Positions 25,926 through 35,356 of a stretch of DNA of 64,000 bases are shown piece by piece (the stretch's first letter is position 1; each line of letters opens with the position of its first letter). The position numbers and the translations under genes are program-made. The notes beneath the pieces were generated by a model, which saw only the letters and a list, made by a program, of their open reading frames with translations, was not told where the DNA came from and did not search any database. The stretch spans positions 5,235 through 69,234 of the forward strand of contig NZ_JBIRCY010000042.1 of NCBI RefSeq assembly GCF_044326205.1, read 5' to 3'. The DNA is from Kumtagia sp044326205 (GTDB taxonomy: Bacteria; Pseudomonadota; Alphaproteobacteria; Rhizobiales; Rhizobiaceae).

Positions 25926-27281
25926 CTACTTAATGGCGTCCCAGCTCTTCTGGATGTCGCCCGCCACGTCGGCCGCCGGCTTGCCGCCGACGAGATCGAT
26001 CATACCGGTCCAGAAGGCGCCGGCGCCGATCTTGCCGGGCATCAGGTCTGACCCGTCGAAGCGGAAAGTCGTGGCGTTCACCAGGATCTCGCCTTGCTTC
26101 TTCAGCGCGTCGTTGGCGTAAGCTTCCGGGTTGGCCGACTTGAGCGGGGTGAGAAGACCCGACTGTGCCATCCAGATCTCGTGCGCCAGCGGCATCTCGA
26201 TGAACTTGATGAACGCGCGCGCGGCCTTGGAGTCCTTGGTGATGGTGAAGAATGTGCCGCCGCCCAGCACGGGCTTGCCGAGGTCAGGCTTGGCGGCCAT
26301 CGGCGGCAGATAGAAGAAGTCCGCGTCCTCACCGAGTTTCGTACCCTCCGGGAAGAAGGAGGAGATGAAGGACGCCTGGCGGTGCATGTAGCACTTCGGC
26401 GGGATGCCGAAGAGGCCTTTCGGGCTGTCCCGGAAGTCGGTGGCCGCGACCGCGGCCTTGCCGCCGTCGACATATTTGTCGTTGGTGGCGATGTCGGCGA
26501 ATATCTGCATGGCGCCGACGACCGCCGGATCGTTGAATGGAATCTCGTTCTTCGTCCACTTGTCATAGACGTCCGGCGACTGGGTGCGCAGCATGATGTC
26601 CTCGACCCAGTCGGTCGCTGGCCAGCCGGTCGCGCCGCCGGAGCCGAGGCCGATGCACCACGGAACGCCGCCATCCTCGACGATCTTGTCCGACAGTTTC
26701 ATCATGTCTTCCCAGGTCGTCGGCACCTCGTAGCCGGCTTCCTCGAAATTCTCCGGAACGTACCAGACAAGAGACTTCAGGTCGGCCTTGTAGGGGAAGC
26801 CAAAGAACTTCTCGGTCCCGTCCTTGTCCTTGTAGGTGCCGAGCGCGGCCCACGATTCGCCGGCGCCATAATTGTCCTTGACGAACTGCGCGTCGCTGGC
26901 ATCGAGTGGCGTCAAAAGACCTTTCGAGGCGAGATCCTGGATCAGGCCCGGCTGCGGCAGGATCGCTATGTTGGGCGGGCTGCCGGCCTGGGTGTCGATG
27001 ACGATCTGCTGCTCGTAGTTTTCCGACGAGGAATAGTTGATCTCTGCGCCGGTCGCCTCGGTGAAATAGGCCAGCACGGTGCGGACGAGCGCCTCGTCCT
27101 CGCCGCGCCACGGTCCGAAGATCGTCAGCGTCTCGCCCTTCAGATCGACCTTCTTGAGGTCATCGAAATTGGACCATGTGAAACGAGCGTCCTCGCCGGG
27201 CGCGAATTTCAGTTCGGCCGCCGCCGGCCAGCTCAATACGAGCGCCGTAAGAGCGACGCCGAGAAACAGACTTTTCCTCAT
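25926..27281 (-). CDS. aglE: alpha-glucoside ABC transporter substrate-binding protein AglE
   Basis: A 451-residue periplasmic binding protein, first gene of the operon. The signal peptide MRKSLFLGVALTALVLSWPAAA is followed by ELKFAPGEDARFTWSNF. It has a single Cys pair candidate (VPWCIGLG and PPKCYMHRQ). The ATG at 27281 is supported by AAGGGAGGAA 9 bases upstream; longer readings extend into the promoter. Likely ligands are sucrose, maltose or trehalose, from the aglA context. Confidence 0.93.
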   Translation of the reverse strand: MRKSLFLGVALTALVLSWPAAAELKFAPGEDARFTWSNFDDLKKVDLKGETLTIFGPWRGEDEALVRTVLAYFTEATGAEINYSSSENYEQQIVIDTQAGSPPNIAILPQPGLIQDLASKGLLTPLDASDAQFVKDNYGAGESWAALGTYKDKDGTEKFFGFPYKADLKSLVWYVPENFEEAGYEVPTTWEDMMKLSDKIVEDGGVPWCIGLGSGGATGWPATDWVEDIMLRTQSPDVYDKWTKNEIPFNDPAVVGAMQIFADIATNDKYVDGGKAAVAATDFRDSPKGLFGIPPKCYMHRQASFISSFFPEGTKLGEDADFFYLPPMAAKPDLGKPVLGGGTFFTITKDSKAARAFIKFIEMPLAHEIWMAQSGLLTPLKSANPEAYANDALKKQGEILVNATTFRFDGSDLMPGKIGAGAFWTGMIDLVGGKPAADVAGDIQKSWDAIK

Positions 27282-27407
27282 CGGATTTCCTCCCTTTGGA
27301 TTCTGCTGGTGGACGGAACCTCCATTCCATCCCGCCGACGCTACCCTGAACCCGTCCGCAACCTGAGTCCACACGCATCCTCGCGACAACCCGATCCGAA
27401 CCGATTT

Positions 27408-27421
27408 CCAAAGCGCTTTGG
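27408..27421. promoter_or_regulatory. AglR operator, copy 1
   Basis: CCAAAGCGCTTTGG is a perfect 14-base palindrome with the CG-centred core AAAGCGCTTT expected for a LacI-family repressor. It lies ~127 bases before the aglE start. Confidence 0.75.
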
Positions 27422-27617
27422 CTATCTACCATCTACTTGTCAAACCGCATCGAAGTCAAGCCTCTTCCGTCACTAATCGATTTAAATCTAAATTTTTCGC
27501 GATGCAGCACGATTTTCCTGCGCCGCAATGTGGTTTTCGGCTTCAAATGGGGATGTATCCATGCCTACTGTACCCGTTGCGGTCTGTCTCAAGCGTGAGG
27601 GTGAGGAAGGCGGCATT

Positions 27618-27633
27618 TTTAAAGCGCTTTGAA
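27618..27633. promoter_or_regulatory. AglR operator, copy 2
   Basis: The same AAAGCGCTTT core, flanked as TTTAAAGCGCTTTGAA, lies 13 bases before the aglR ATG. A repressor here would block its own gene. The sequence between the two sites (27422-27617) is AT-richer than average and must hold both promoters; no gene is seen in it. Confidence 0.75.
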
Positions 27634-27645
27634 GAAATATCGACC

Positions 27646-28668
27646 ATGAACCTGAAGCAGCTCGCCCGCATGCTCGACCTGTCGCAGACGACGGTAAGCC
27701 GCGCCCTCAACGGCTATCCCGAGGTCAACGAGGAGACGCGCCGCCGCGTCATGGACGCCGCCAAGCGGCATGGCTACCGGCCCAACCCGAGCGCGAGAAG
27801 GCTGGCCACCGGCAAGGCCGGCATGATCGGCTATGTGCTGCCAACCGGATCGAACGTCGATATCGACCCGCATTTCGTCGAGTTCCTGTCCGGCCTGGGC
27901 GACTATGCGCGCTCGCACGAGCTCGACCTCGTGCTCAGCCCGGCCGAGGCCGGCGACGAGGAGACGACCTATCGCCGCGTCGCGGCCAACAAGCAGGTCG
28001 ATGCCGTCTACGTGTCTTCGCCCAAGCCACAGGACCGGCGCATAACACTGCTCCGCCAGCTCGGCCTGCCCTTCCTGGTACATGGCCGCTCCGAAGGGCT
28101 GGACTTTCCATACCCGCATCTCGACATCGACAATGAAGGGGCGTTTCACGAGGCCGGCCGCCTGCTGGTGCAGCTCGGTCATCGGCGGATCGGGCTGATC
28201 AATGGCGACGACCGCGAGACTTTTGCGATCTTCCGCGAGAGGGGCCTGCGGCGGGCGCTGGCGGCTTCCGGCATCGAGCTTATGCCCACCATGATCCGCT
28301 CCGTCGTGATGACAGAGGAAAACGGCTATCGCGCCGCCCGCAGCCTGCTCGGACAGGAAGCGGCGCCCACCGCCATTTTGTGTTCAAGCCTGATCATGTC
28401 ACTGGGGGTCGTCCGCGCGCTTCGCGACCTTGGCCTTTCGGTGCCGAAGGACGTTTCGCTGGTCGCCCATGACGACGTCTTTCCCTGGCTGAAACCGGAG
28501 AATTTTCCCGTACCGCTTTCCACCACGCGGTCGTCCATCCGGCTCGCCGGCGCCCGCATCGCCGAACGTCTCGCCGCCCGCATTTCGGGACTGGAGGACG
28601 ATCCCCGCGGCGAGGTGTGGCCTGTCGATCTGGTGGTCAGGGGCTCGGTTGCCGGCGCCCCGGTCTGA
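27646..28668 (+). CDS. aglR: LacI-family regulator of the alpha-glucoside operon, AglR
   Basis: A 340-residue LacI/GalR repressor: helix-turn-helix at the very N-terminus (LKQLARMLDLSQTTVSRALNGYPEV), hinge helix YRPNPSARRLATGKA, then the effector domain. The ATG at 27646 is chosen because it gives the canonical N-terminal HTH start; an open frame upstream to 27418 overlaps both operators. It is divergent from aglE, the arrangement known for S. meliloti aglR. Confidence 0.93.
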   Translation: MNLKQLARMLDLSQTTVSRALNGYPEVNEETRRRVMDAAKRHGYRPNPSARRLATGKAGMIGYVLPTGSNVDIDPHFVEFLSGLGDYARSHELDLVLSPAEAGDEETTYRRVAANKQVDAVYVSSPKPQDRRITLLRQLGLPFLVHGRSEGLDFPYPHLDIDNEGAFHEAGRLLVQLGHRRIGLINGDDRETFAIFRERGLRRALAASGIELMPTMIRSVVMTEENGYRAARSLLGQEAAPTAILCSSLIMSLGVVRALRDLGLSVPKDVSLVAHDDVFPWLKPENFPVPLSTTRSSIRLAGARIAERLAARISGLEDDPRGEVWPVDLVVRGSVAGAPV

Positions 28669-28674
28669 CGACTA

Positions 28675-28980
28675 TCAGTGGTGGGCGGCGACCAGCGAGG
28701 ACGGGACGCGAGCTGCGGCCGCCGGATCGGGCGCAAAGGTCCGCGCTCCGAGGATTCCGGTAATCCTCGCAAAACTCTCAAACGCCTTGCGGGCATCCTC
28801 GGCCCTCACGGCGCCGGCAAGTGCGGCCTCGCAGCTTTTCATCGCACAGGCATAAACCGGGCCTCGCCTCGCGCCGGGCCAGTCGCGCAGGAAGGTTACC
28901 GCATTCTGAAGAGAGTCGATTTCAACCGGTGTGCCATCGATATTCAATCTCAGAGGCACACGAAACAGGATCGCGTCCAT
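28675..28980 (-). CDS. DUF982 domain-containing protein
   Basis: A ~101-residue protein of the DUF982 type, abundant in rhizobia and without known function. The pattern is a short beta opening (ILFRVPLRLNIDG), then LQNAVTFLRDWP, a central A/C-rich helix (YACAMKSCEAALAG) and DARKAFESFARITGI. The ATG at 28980 has GGAGGAA 7 bases upstream. It is convergent with aglR, with only 6 bases between the stops. Confidence 0.75.
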   Translation of the reverse strand: MDAILFRVPLRLNIDGTPVEIDSLQNAVTFLRDWPGARRGPVYACAMKSCEAALAGAVRAEDARKAFESFARITGILGARTFAPDPAAAARVPSSLVAAHH

Positions 28981-29084
28981 GCCGTTCCTCCACGGATTCA
29001 AGGGGGAGTCTGGTGTTCAATGCACTAAAGTAGCAAAGGTTCCATAACATCGCAGAAAATTCAGCGGACGAACAGATCGATTGT

Positions 29085-29975
29085 TCAGGCGACAACGCCC
29101 GGCAGGGACCTCAGCAAAGTGGTGCGGGCAGAGTCGAGGTGCGCCCGGCAGGCGGCCTGCAAGCGCACCCTGTCGCGCGATTTGAGTGCGTCGATATAGG
29201 CGAGGTGTTCGGTCACCGCGACTGCGTTGCGCTCGCGCCCGCCCGCCTTGTTCCATTGGTAGTGGTAGTGGAAGATCATGGCGATCACGTCGTAGAAATC
29301 GACGATGAAGCGGTTGCGCGAGGCGTTGTGGATGAGCCGGTGGAAGCGCTCGTCGAGTTCCGAAAAATCCACGTAGTGCCGCGCTATGGCGTCGGCGAAA
29401 CCGTGATGCTCGGCCTCCATGGCGTCGAGCGCCGTCCATGCCGGATTGGCTTCCGCGAGTTCGATGAAGGCGAATGCCGAGCGGAGTTCGAACATCTCGC
29501 GGATCTCGGTCAATTCCAGCGCGAACTCTCGGGTAAACCCCTTGAACATCCAGCGGCTGTTCGGGCGTTTCTCGATCAGGCCGAAGCGGCTGAAACGGAT
29601 CAGGAATTCCCGCAGGCTGCTGGTTCCGACCCCGATCTCGCGCGCCAGCTCGACTTCGGTGATCTGGGTCCCGGGCTCGACCCCTTGCGCCAGAAGCAGC
29701 CGCATGAAGCTGCGCTCGATGATCTCGGCCGGCGAATCCGTTTCCTCGGCCGGGTAGAAGTCGGCATCCACCGGAGCCCGCAGCCTGACCTTGCTGCGCT
29801 TGTCCCAGGCGATGACGCCGGCCTCCGCCAGATGCGTCAGGATGGCGCGAACGGTGGTGCGGCTGACGCCGAGCGCCAGCCCCAGCTCCGGCTCCGACGG
29901 CAGGCAGTCACGCGCGGCAAGCAGGCTCAGGCAGCGGTTGTAGGCTTGCTTGAAAACCGTGCTGGTCTTCGACAT
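29085..29975 (-). CDS. GntR/FCD-family regulator with two winged helices
   Basis: 296 residues. A first winged helix (about 8-66: LPSEPELGLALGVSRTTVRAILTHLAEAGVI) is followed by a second one (about 85-145: EVELAREIGVGTSSLREFLIRFSRFGLI) and then an FCD-type all-helical effector domain with candidate metal-binding histidines (ELDERFHRLIHNASRN, DVIAMIFHYHY, ACRAHLDSA). Standard FadR/FCD regulators have only one winged helix. It is divergent from the uxaA-like gene and is the best candidate to control it. Ligand probably a sugar acid (inference). Confidence 0.88.
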   Translation of the reverse strand: MSKTSTVFKQAYNRCLSLLAARDCLPSEPELGLALGVSRTTVRAILTHLAEAGVIAWDKRSKVRLRAPVDADFYPAEETDSPAEIIERSFMRLLLAQGVEPGTQITEVELAREIGVGTSSLREFLIRFSRFGLIEKRPNSRWMFKGFTREFALELTEIREMFELRSAFAFIELAEANPAWTALDAMEAEHHGFADAIARHYVDFSELDERFHRLIHNASRNRFIVDFYDVIAMIFHYHYQWNKAGGRERNAVAVTEHLAYIDALKSRDRVRLQAACRAHLDSARTTLLRSLPGVVA

Positions 29976-30188
29976 CGGGGAATTCCATCCCTCTTCGGCA
30001 GCGCCTTACCGGCAAAAACCAATTGCACTCAAATGTTTTTTTAAGATAAAAGACAATACGTCCCTCCGAGGGGAGTCAACCCAATTCAGCACGCTTTGCG
30101 TCTCTGATCCATCAAAACCGGCGACCATGCGCCGACCTTCAGCCGGACCATCCTCAGCCATTATCCCGAACAGCCAGGGAAACGACCC

Positions 30189-31694
30189 GTGACCGCCGCC
30201 AAAAGCATCGTTCTTTCACCCTCCGACAACGTCGCCGTCGCCAATGGCCGTATAGAGGCCGGGGAAACGCTGCCCGGCGGGGCCGTAGCACTCGCCACGA
30301 TCGATCCCGGGCACAAGGTGGCTATCCGCCCGATCGCGGCTGGCGAGGCGGTGGTGAAATATGCGCAGGCGATCGGCAAGGCGACGGCCGACATTCCAGC
30401 TGGGGCGCATGTGCATTCGCACAACCTCGTCTTCGAGGCTGGCCGTATGCCCGTGGTGCCGCCGACTGCTCCGGTCGAGGCGACCGAGGAAGAGCGCGCC
30501 CGCACCTTCATGGGCTATCGCCGCGCCGACGGCCGCGCCGGCACGCGCAACTTCATCGGCATCATTGCCAGCGTCAACTGTTCCGCCACCGTCTGCCATG
30601 CCATCGCCGACGCGGCCAACACGCTGCTGAAGCCGAAATATCCCGGCATCGACGGTTTTGTGCCGATCGTCCACGGCCAAGGCTGCGGCATGAGCGCTAC
30701 CGGCGACGGCATGATGGTGCTGCACCGCACGCTGGCGGGTTATGCAAGGCATCCGAACTTCGGCGGCGCGCTGATGGTCGGTCTCGGCTGCGAGGTCAAC
30801 CAGCTGACGCTCTACGGCCGCAAGGGTGCCGCCGCCGGCAAGCGGCACTTCAACATCCAGGATTCCGGCGGCTCGCGCAAATCGGTCGAGAAGGCGATGG
30901 GCGTGCTGGAGGAAATCTGCGAGGAGGTCGGCAATCTCAAGCGCGAGCCGATCCCGGTGTCGGAAATCGTCGTTGGCCTGCAATGCGGTGGCTCGGACGG
31001 CATGTCCGGCATCACCGCCAATCCGGCCCTGGGGGCCGCCGTCGACATATTGGCGGCGGCCGGCGGCATCGGCATCCTGTCCGAGACCACCGAGATCTAT
31101 GGTGCCGAACATCTGCTCGCCTACCGCGCTGCCTCGCCGGAAATCGCCGAAAAGCTCGACGGCTACATAAAATGGTGGGAGGACCACACCGCCAAGCACG
31201 GAGCGTCGATCGACAACAACCCGTCGCCCGGCAACAAGCGCGGCGGCCTGACCACCATCCTCGAAAAATCGCTGGGCGCGGTGGCCAAGGGCGGCCAGAC
31301 GCCGCTCAACGGCGTGTTCGCCTATGCCGAGAAGGTTTCAGGCCACGGCCTCGTCTTCATGGACACGCCCGGCTACGACCCGGTCTCGGCGACCGGCCAG
31401 GTGGCGGGCGGCGCCAACGTCATCGTCTTCACCACCGGCCGCGGTTCCTGCTTCGGCAGCCACCCGACCCCGTCGATCAAGGTCGCGACCAACACCGCCC
31501 TCTACAATTCAATGGAAGAGGACATGGACGTCAATTGCGGCGTCATCGCCTCGGGCGACAAGACCATCCCGCAGATGGGCCGCGAGATTTTCGAGCTGAT
31601 CGTCGAGACGGCGTCGGGCAAGAAGACCAAGAGCGAGGAATTCGGCTACGGCGACAACGAGTTCGTGCCCTGGCATCTCGGCGCGACGCTGTAG
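30189..31694 (+). CDS. UxaA-family altronate dehydratase-like hydro-lyase
   Basis: 501 residues combining an N-terminal SAF domain (about 1-90, with AIGKATADIPAGAHVHSHNL) and the large GD_AH_C dehydratase domain. Visible motifs are YRRADGRAGTRNFIGI, SVNCSATVC, GCGMSATGDG, GLGCEVNQL, LQCGGSDGMSGITANPA and TTGRGSCFGSHPTPSIKVATNT. The conserved Cys residues suggest an Fe-S or metal site as in D-altronate and galactarate dehydratases. Start GTG 30189. No uronate pathway partner is nearby, so the substrate is open; the GntR regulator opposite probably controls it. 29976-30188 holds the shared promoter region. Confidence 0.85.
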   Translation: MTAAKSIVLSPSDNVAVANGRIEAGETLPGGAVALATIDPGHKVAIRPIAAGEAVVKYAQAIGKATADIPAGAHVHSHNLVFEAGRMPVVPPTAPVEATEEERARTFMGYRRADGRAGTRNFIGIIASVNCSATVCHAIADAANTLLKPKYPGIDGFVPIVHGQGCGMSATGDGMMVLHRTLAGYARHPNFGGALMVGLGCEVNQLTLYGRKGAAAGKRHFNIQDSGGSRKSVEKAMGVLEEICEEVGNLKREPIPVSEIVVGLQCGGSDGMSGITANPALGAAVDILAAAGGIGILSETTEIYGAEHLLAYRAASPEIAEKLDGYIKWWEDHTAKHGASIDNNPSPGNKRGGLTTILEKSLGAVAKGGQTPLNGVFAYAEKVSGHGLVFMDTPGYDPVSATGQVAGGANVIVFTTGRGSCFGSHPTPSIKVATNTALYNSMEEDMDVNCGVIASGDKTIPQMGREIFELIVETASGKKTKSEEFGYGDNEFVPWHLGATL

Positions 31695-31743
31695 GCGGGG
31701 CTGACGCGTCCTTCCAGGTTCGCCCTCGAAGGACGCACCAAAC

Positions 31744-33036
31744 TCACACGATCCCGCCGCCACCCGAACTGACCGCCGGCCGCTCCGCGGCAACCTTCTG
31801 CCGGTAACCGGCGGCGCGGTAGGCGCCGACCGGGTCGACGGCGCCGCCGGCATTCAGCCGCGCCATGGCGAGGATCGGTTCGACGTCCGTCCGGAACGCC
31901 GTCTTCAGCGTCTGCGTGGCCATCAGCGCATCGTTGTCCGCCTGATAGCTCTCCAGCCCCTGACGGTCGACCAGCAGCGCCGCCGCATAGGCGCGCTGCA
32001 CCTCGACCGCCGACAGCATCAGGCTCTCGATCGGGTCGGTGACGTTGTGGCTCTGGTCGAGCATATGCGCGGGGTAGAAGCCTTTCGCGCCCCGCAATTC
32101 CGCGTCGACCAGTTCGTTGAAGACGAGGAACAGGCGGTAGGGGTCGATCGAGCCGGCATCGAGGTCGTCGTCGCCATATTTGGAATCGTTGAAATGGAAG
32201 CCGCCGAGTTTCCCGAACTGGATCAGCCGCGCCACGATCATCTCGATGTTGACGTTGGGCGCGTGGTGGCCGAGGTCGACAAGGCAATAGGCGTTTGGCC
32301 CGAGTTCCCGAGCGATCAGGTAGTTCGTGCCCCAGTCCTGCACGACCGTGGAATAAAAGGCCGGCTCGTACATCTTGTGCTCGGAGAAAAGCTTCCAGCC
32401 CTCCGGCAATGCGTCATAGATTTCGCGCATGGCGTCGAGATAACGCTCGAACGCTTTTGTGAAATTCACCTGCCCGGGGAAGTTCGAACCGTCGCCGATC
32501 CACACCGTCAGCGCCTTTGAGCCGACCGTCTTGCCGATCTCGATGCATTCCAGATTGTGCTCGACCGCCTGACGACGCACGGCGGCGTCGGCATGGCTGA
32601 GCGAACCGAACTTGTAGGAGAGCCTTTGGTCCCTGGCATCGGAAAACGTGTTGGAGTTCATGGCGTCGAAACCGAGGCCGAAGCGCGAGGCGGCCTGCTT
32701 CAGCCGCTTCGGGTCGGCCTTGTCCCACGGAATGTGCAGCGACACGGTCGGCGTGGCGCGCGTCAGTTGCTGGATGACGGCGCAGTCCTCGATCTTGTCG
32801 AAGACATTGCAAGGCTCGCCCTCTCCGGGAAAACGGGCGAAGCGCGTGCCGCCTGTGCCGACACCCCAGGACGGGATGGCGACTCCGAAGCTTTCCACCT
32901 TCTCGCGGATCGCGTCTATCTTGATGCCGCGCCGGGCGAGCTGTTCGCCGAGGTGATCGTAGTCACGGCGCAGGTCTTCTTCGCGCGCTCTGTTGTGGTC
33001 GGCAACGGTGTCGGCGGCGATGATGGATTCGGTCAT
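31744..33036 (-). CDS. rhaI: L-rhamnose catabolism isomerase RhaI
   Basis: A 430-residue rhizobial-type L-rhamnose isomerase, a TIM barrel using divalent metal and interconverting L-rhamnose and L-rhamnulose. Metal and substrate residues can be seen in SLHIPWDKADP, WKLFSEHKMYEP, LVDLGHHAPNVN and GFHFNDSKYGDDDLDAGSIDP. AGGAGG precedes the ATG. It follows rhaD after a palindromic repeat unit, forming the rhaDI transcript divergent from the rhaR operon. Confidence 0.94.
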   Translation of the reverse strand: MTESIIAADTVADHNRAREEDLRRDYDHLGEQLARRGIKIDAIREKVESFGVAIPSWGVGTGGTRFARFPGEGEPCNVFDKIEDCAVIQQLTRATPTVSLHIPWDKADPKRLKQAASRFGLGFDAMNSNTFSDARDQRLSYKFGSLSHADAAVRRQAVEHNLECIEIGKTVGSKALTVWIGDGSNFPGQVNFTKAFERYLDAMREIYDALPEGWKLFSEHKMYEPAFYSTVVQDWGTNYLIARELGPNAYCLVDLGHHAPNVNIEMIVARLIQFGKLGGFHFNDSKYGDDDLDAGSIDPYRLFLVFNELVDAELRGAKGFYPAHMLDQSHNVTDPIESLMLSAVEVQRAYAAALLVDRQGLESYQADNDALMATQTLKTAFRTDVEPILAMARLNAGGAVDPVGAYRAAGYRQKVAAERPAVSSGGGGIV

Positions 33037-33059
33037 GTGTCCTCCTAAGTGGTGCGCCC

Positions 33060-33213
33060 ACCCTCCCCCTCGTGGGGAGGGTCGCGAGGCATGCCGCGCA
33101 ACGGCGATGCGTAGCGGGGCGGGGGCAACAATGCTTGCTCTTCACCCCCACCCCGCCTCGCCAACTCCACTTCGTTGCGTTGGCTCGTCGACCCTCCCCT
33201 CAAGGGGAGGGTT
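33060..33213. repeat. palindromic intergenic repeat, rhaD-rhaI gap
   Basis: Two hairpins (33060-33082 and 33191-33213), each CCCTCCCC..GGGGAGGG, bracket a middle part with CGGGGCGGGGG and its complement CCCCCACCCCGCC. The same architecture recurs at 37409-37540, so this is a dispersed family. It fills nearly the whole gap between rhaD and rhaI. Confidence 0.8.
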
Positions 33214-33221
33214 AGGGCGCG

Positions 33222-35312
33222 CTACCGCGTAAAACTCTGCGCGTTGCCTGCGTCGACGTTCAAAATATTCCCCGTCGACTTCGCCGACAGGTCGGAAGCG
33301 AAGAACCAGACCGCCTCAGCAACATCTTCCGGGTACACGCCGAGCTTCAGCATGGAGCGCTTGCGGTAGTGCTCCTCGAGTTCGTCCGGCTTCATGTTGT
33401 AGGCGGCGGCGCGCTGTTCGCGCCATTCGCCCTTCCAGATGTTGGAGCCGCGCAGCACGGCGTCGGGGTTCACCGTGTTGACGCGGATGCCGGCATCCGC
33501 GCCTTCCAGCGCCAGACAGCGGGCGAGATGGATTTCGGCAGCCTTGGCCGTGCAATAGGCCGAGGCGTTGGGCGAGGCGGCAAGCCCGTTCTTGGAGGCG
33601 ATGAAGACGATGTTGCCGCCCGCCTTCTGCCGCTTCATCAGCCGGAACGCCTCGCGCGCCACCAGGAAATAGCCGGTGGCGAGGATATCGATGTTGCGGG
33701 TCCACAGCGACAGCTCCGTGTCCTCGACCGGCGAGGCCGACGAGATGCCGGCATTGGAGACAAGAATGTCGAGTCCGCCGAATTCCTTAGCCGCGAAAAC
33801 AAAGGCTTCCGCAACTTCCGCTTCCCTGGTCACGTCCAGCTTTACGCCGCGCACCACATCGGCCGAATGGCGTTTGGCGAACTCTGTTTCAGCGGTTTCC
33901 AGCGAGCCGGCGTCGATGTCGGCAAGCACCACGCAGGCGCCGTCAGCCATCAACCGGTCGGCGATCGCCCGGCCGATGCCGCCCGCCCCGCCTGTCACCA
34001 GCGCGACGCGGCCGGCCAGCGGTTTCGGCTTGGGCATACGCTGCAGCTTGGCCTCCTCGAGAACCCAGTATTCGATGTCGAAGGCTTCCTGCTCGGGCAG
34101 GCCCATATAGTCCGAGACGGTCGAGGCGCCGCGCATGACATTGATGGCGTTGACGTAAAATTCGCCGGATATGCGGGCGGTCGCCTTGTCCTTGGCGAAG
34201 GTGATCATGCCGACACCGGGGACGAGATAGACCACCGCGTTGGGATCGCGCATCGGTGGGCTTACCGGCCGCTTGCAGCGCTCGTAGTAGGCGGCGTGGC
34301 CCTGCCGGTAGACTTCCAGCGATGCCGGCAGGCCGGCAAGCGTCTTGTCTATATCCGGGTTGGCCGGGTCGAAATCCACCACCAGCGGACTGATTTTTGT
34401 GCGCAGGAAATGGTCGGGGCAGCTTGTGCCGAGTGCGGCCAGTTTTTCCATATCGCGCGCTGCGATGAATTCCAGCACCGCCGGCTGGTCGTCGAAATGC
34501 CCGACCTTGCGCTCCTTGGCCGAGATCATGCCGCGCAGCGCCGGCATCAGTTTCGCCGCGATGGCCCGCCGCTCCTCAGCCGGCAAAGTTTTGCGCACTT
34601 CTCCGCCAAAGGCAGCCTTGCCCTTGCCTTCAGCCGCGAAGAATTCCATCGCCTTGTTGATGATGCGGATGGTGACGTCGTAGCATTCCTTCGCCGTGTC
34701 ACCCCAGGTGAACAGGCCGTGGCTTTCCAGAACCACGCCAAGCGCCTTGGGGTTCTCCTTGCAGAACTTTTCCAGCCACAGGCCGAGTTCGAAGCCTGGC
34801 CGCTTCCACGGCAGCCAGCCGATCTCGTCGCCGTAAATCTTCTGCGTCAGCGCCTTGCTGTCCCTGGCCGCGGCAATCGCGATCACCGCGTCGGGATGCA
34901 TGTGGTCGACATGCTTTCGCGGCACGAAGGCGTGCAGCGGGGTGTCGATCGAGGCGGCACGAGGATTGAGGTTGAAGGTGCAGTGCGGCAGGTAGCCGAC
35001 CATCTCGTCTTCATGCGCGAGGCCGCGATAAAGACCCTTCAGCGCCTCCAGCTTCTCCATGTAGAGGCTGGCCAAGCCGTCCATCTTCATGGTGCCGAGG
35101 TCGCCACCCGAACCCTTCACCCACAGCACCTCGACCTGCCCGCCAGTCAGCGGGTCCTTCTCCATCGCCTGGGCCGAGGTATTGCCGCCGCCATAGTTGG
35201 TGATGCGTTTGTCCGAGCCGAGCAGGTTGGAGCGGTAGACGAGCAGTTCCGCCTCGCTCATGCCGGCGGCCTTGGCGTCGTCCCAGAGATCGGCAAGTCC
35301 TTGCGTAGCCAT
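33222..35312 (-). CDS. rhaD: bifunctional rhamnulose-1-phosphate aldolase / short-chain dehydrogenase RhaD
   Basis: A 696-residue two-domain enzyme. Residues 1 to ~425 are a class II aldolase (YGGGNTSAQ, HMHPDAVIAIAA and VLESHGLFTWG carry the zinc ligands and catalytic region). Residues ~434-690 are a short-chain dehydrogenase (VALVTGGAGGIGRA, SNAGISSAS, YCTAKAAE with Tyr/Lys). It cleaves rhamnulose 1-phosphate into dihydroxyacetone phosphate and L-lactaldehyde, which the second domain probably oxidises. First gene of the minus-strand rhaDI transcript, divergent from rhaR. Confidence 0.94.
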   Translation of the reverse strand: MATQGLADLWDDAKAAGMSEAELLVYRSNLLGSDKRITNYGGGNTSAQAMEKDPLTGGQVEVLWVKGSGGDLGTMKMDGLASLYMEKLEALKGLYRGLAHEDEMVGYLPHCTFNLNPRAASIDTPLHAFVPRKHVDHMHPDAVIAIAAARDSKALTQKIYGDEIGWLPWKRPGFELGLWLEKFCKENPKALGVVLESHGLFTWGDTAKECYDVTIRIINKAMEFFAAEGKGKAAFGGEVRKTLPAEERRAIAAKLMPALRGMISAKERKVGHFDDQPAVLEFIAARDMEKLAALGTSCPDHFLRTKISPLVVDFDPANPDIDKTLAGLPASLEVYRQGHAAYYERCKRPVSPPMRDPNAVVYLVPGVGMITFAKDKATARISGEFYVNAINVMRGASTVSDYMGLPEQEAFDIEYWVLEEAKLQRMPKPKPLAGRVALVTGGAGGIGRAIADRLMADGACVVLADIDAGSLETAETEFAKRHSADVVRGVKLDVTREAEVAEAFVFAAKEFGGLDILVSNAGISSASPVEDTELSLWTRNIDILATGYFLVAREAFRLMKRQKAGGNIVFIASKNGLAASPNASAYCTAKAAEIHLARCLALEGADAGIRVNTVNPDAVLRGSNIWKGEWREQRAAAYNMKPDELEEHYRKRSMLKLGVYPEDVAEAVWFFASDLSAKSTGNILNVDAGNAQSFTR

Positions 35313-35356
35313 GTTTCCGCCCTTTCGAGATTTTTGGCGGAAGTTATGAGCCTATT

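Noticed and set aside
33060..33213. Possible CRISPR-like repeat arrangement
   Set aside because: Only two hairpin units with unequal spacing and no regular repeat-spacer pattern.
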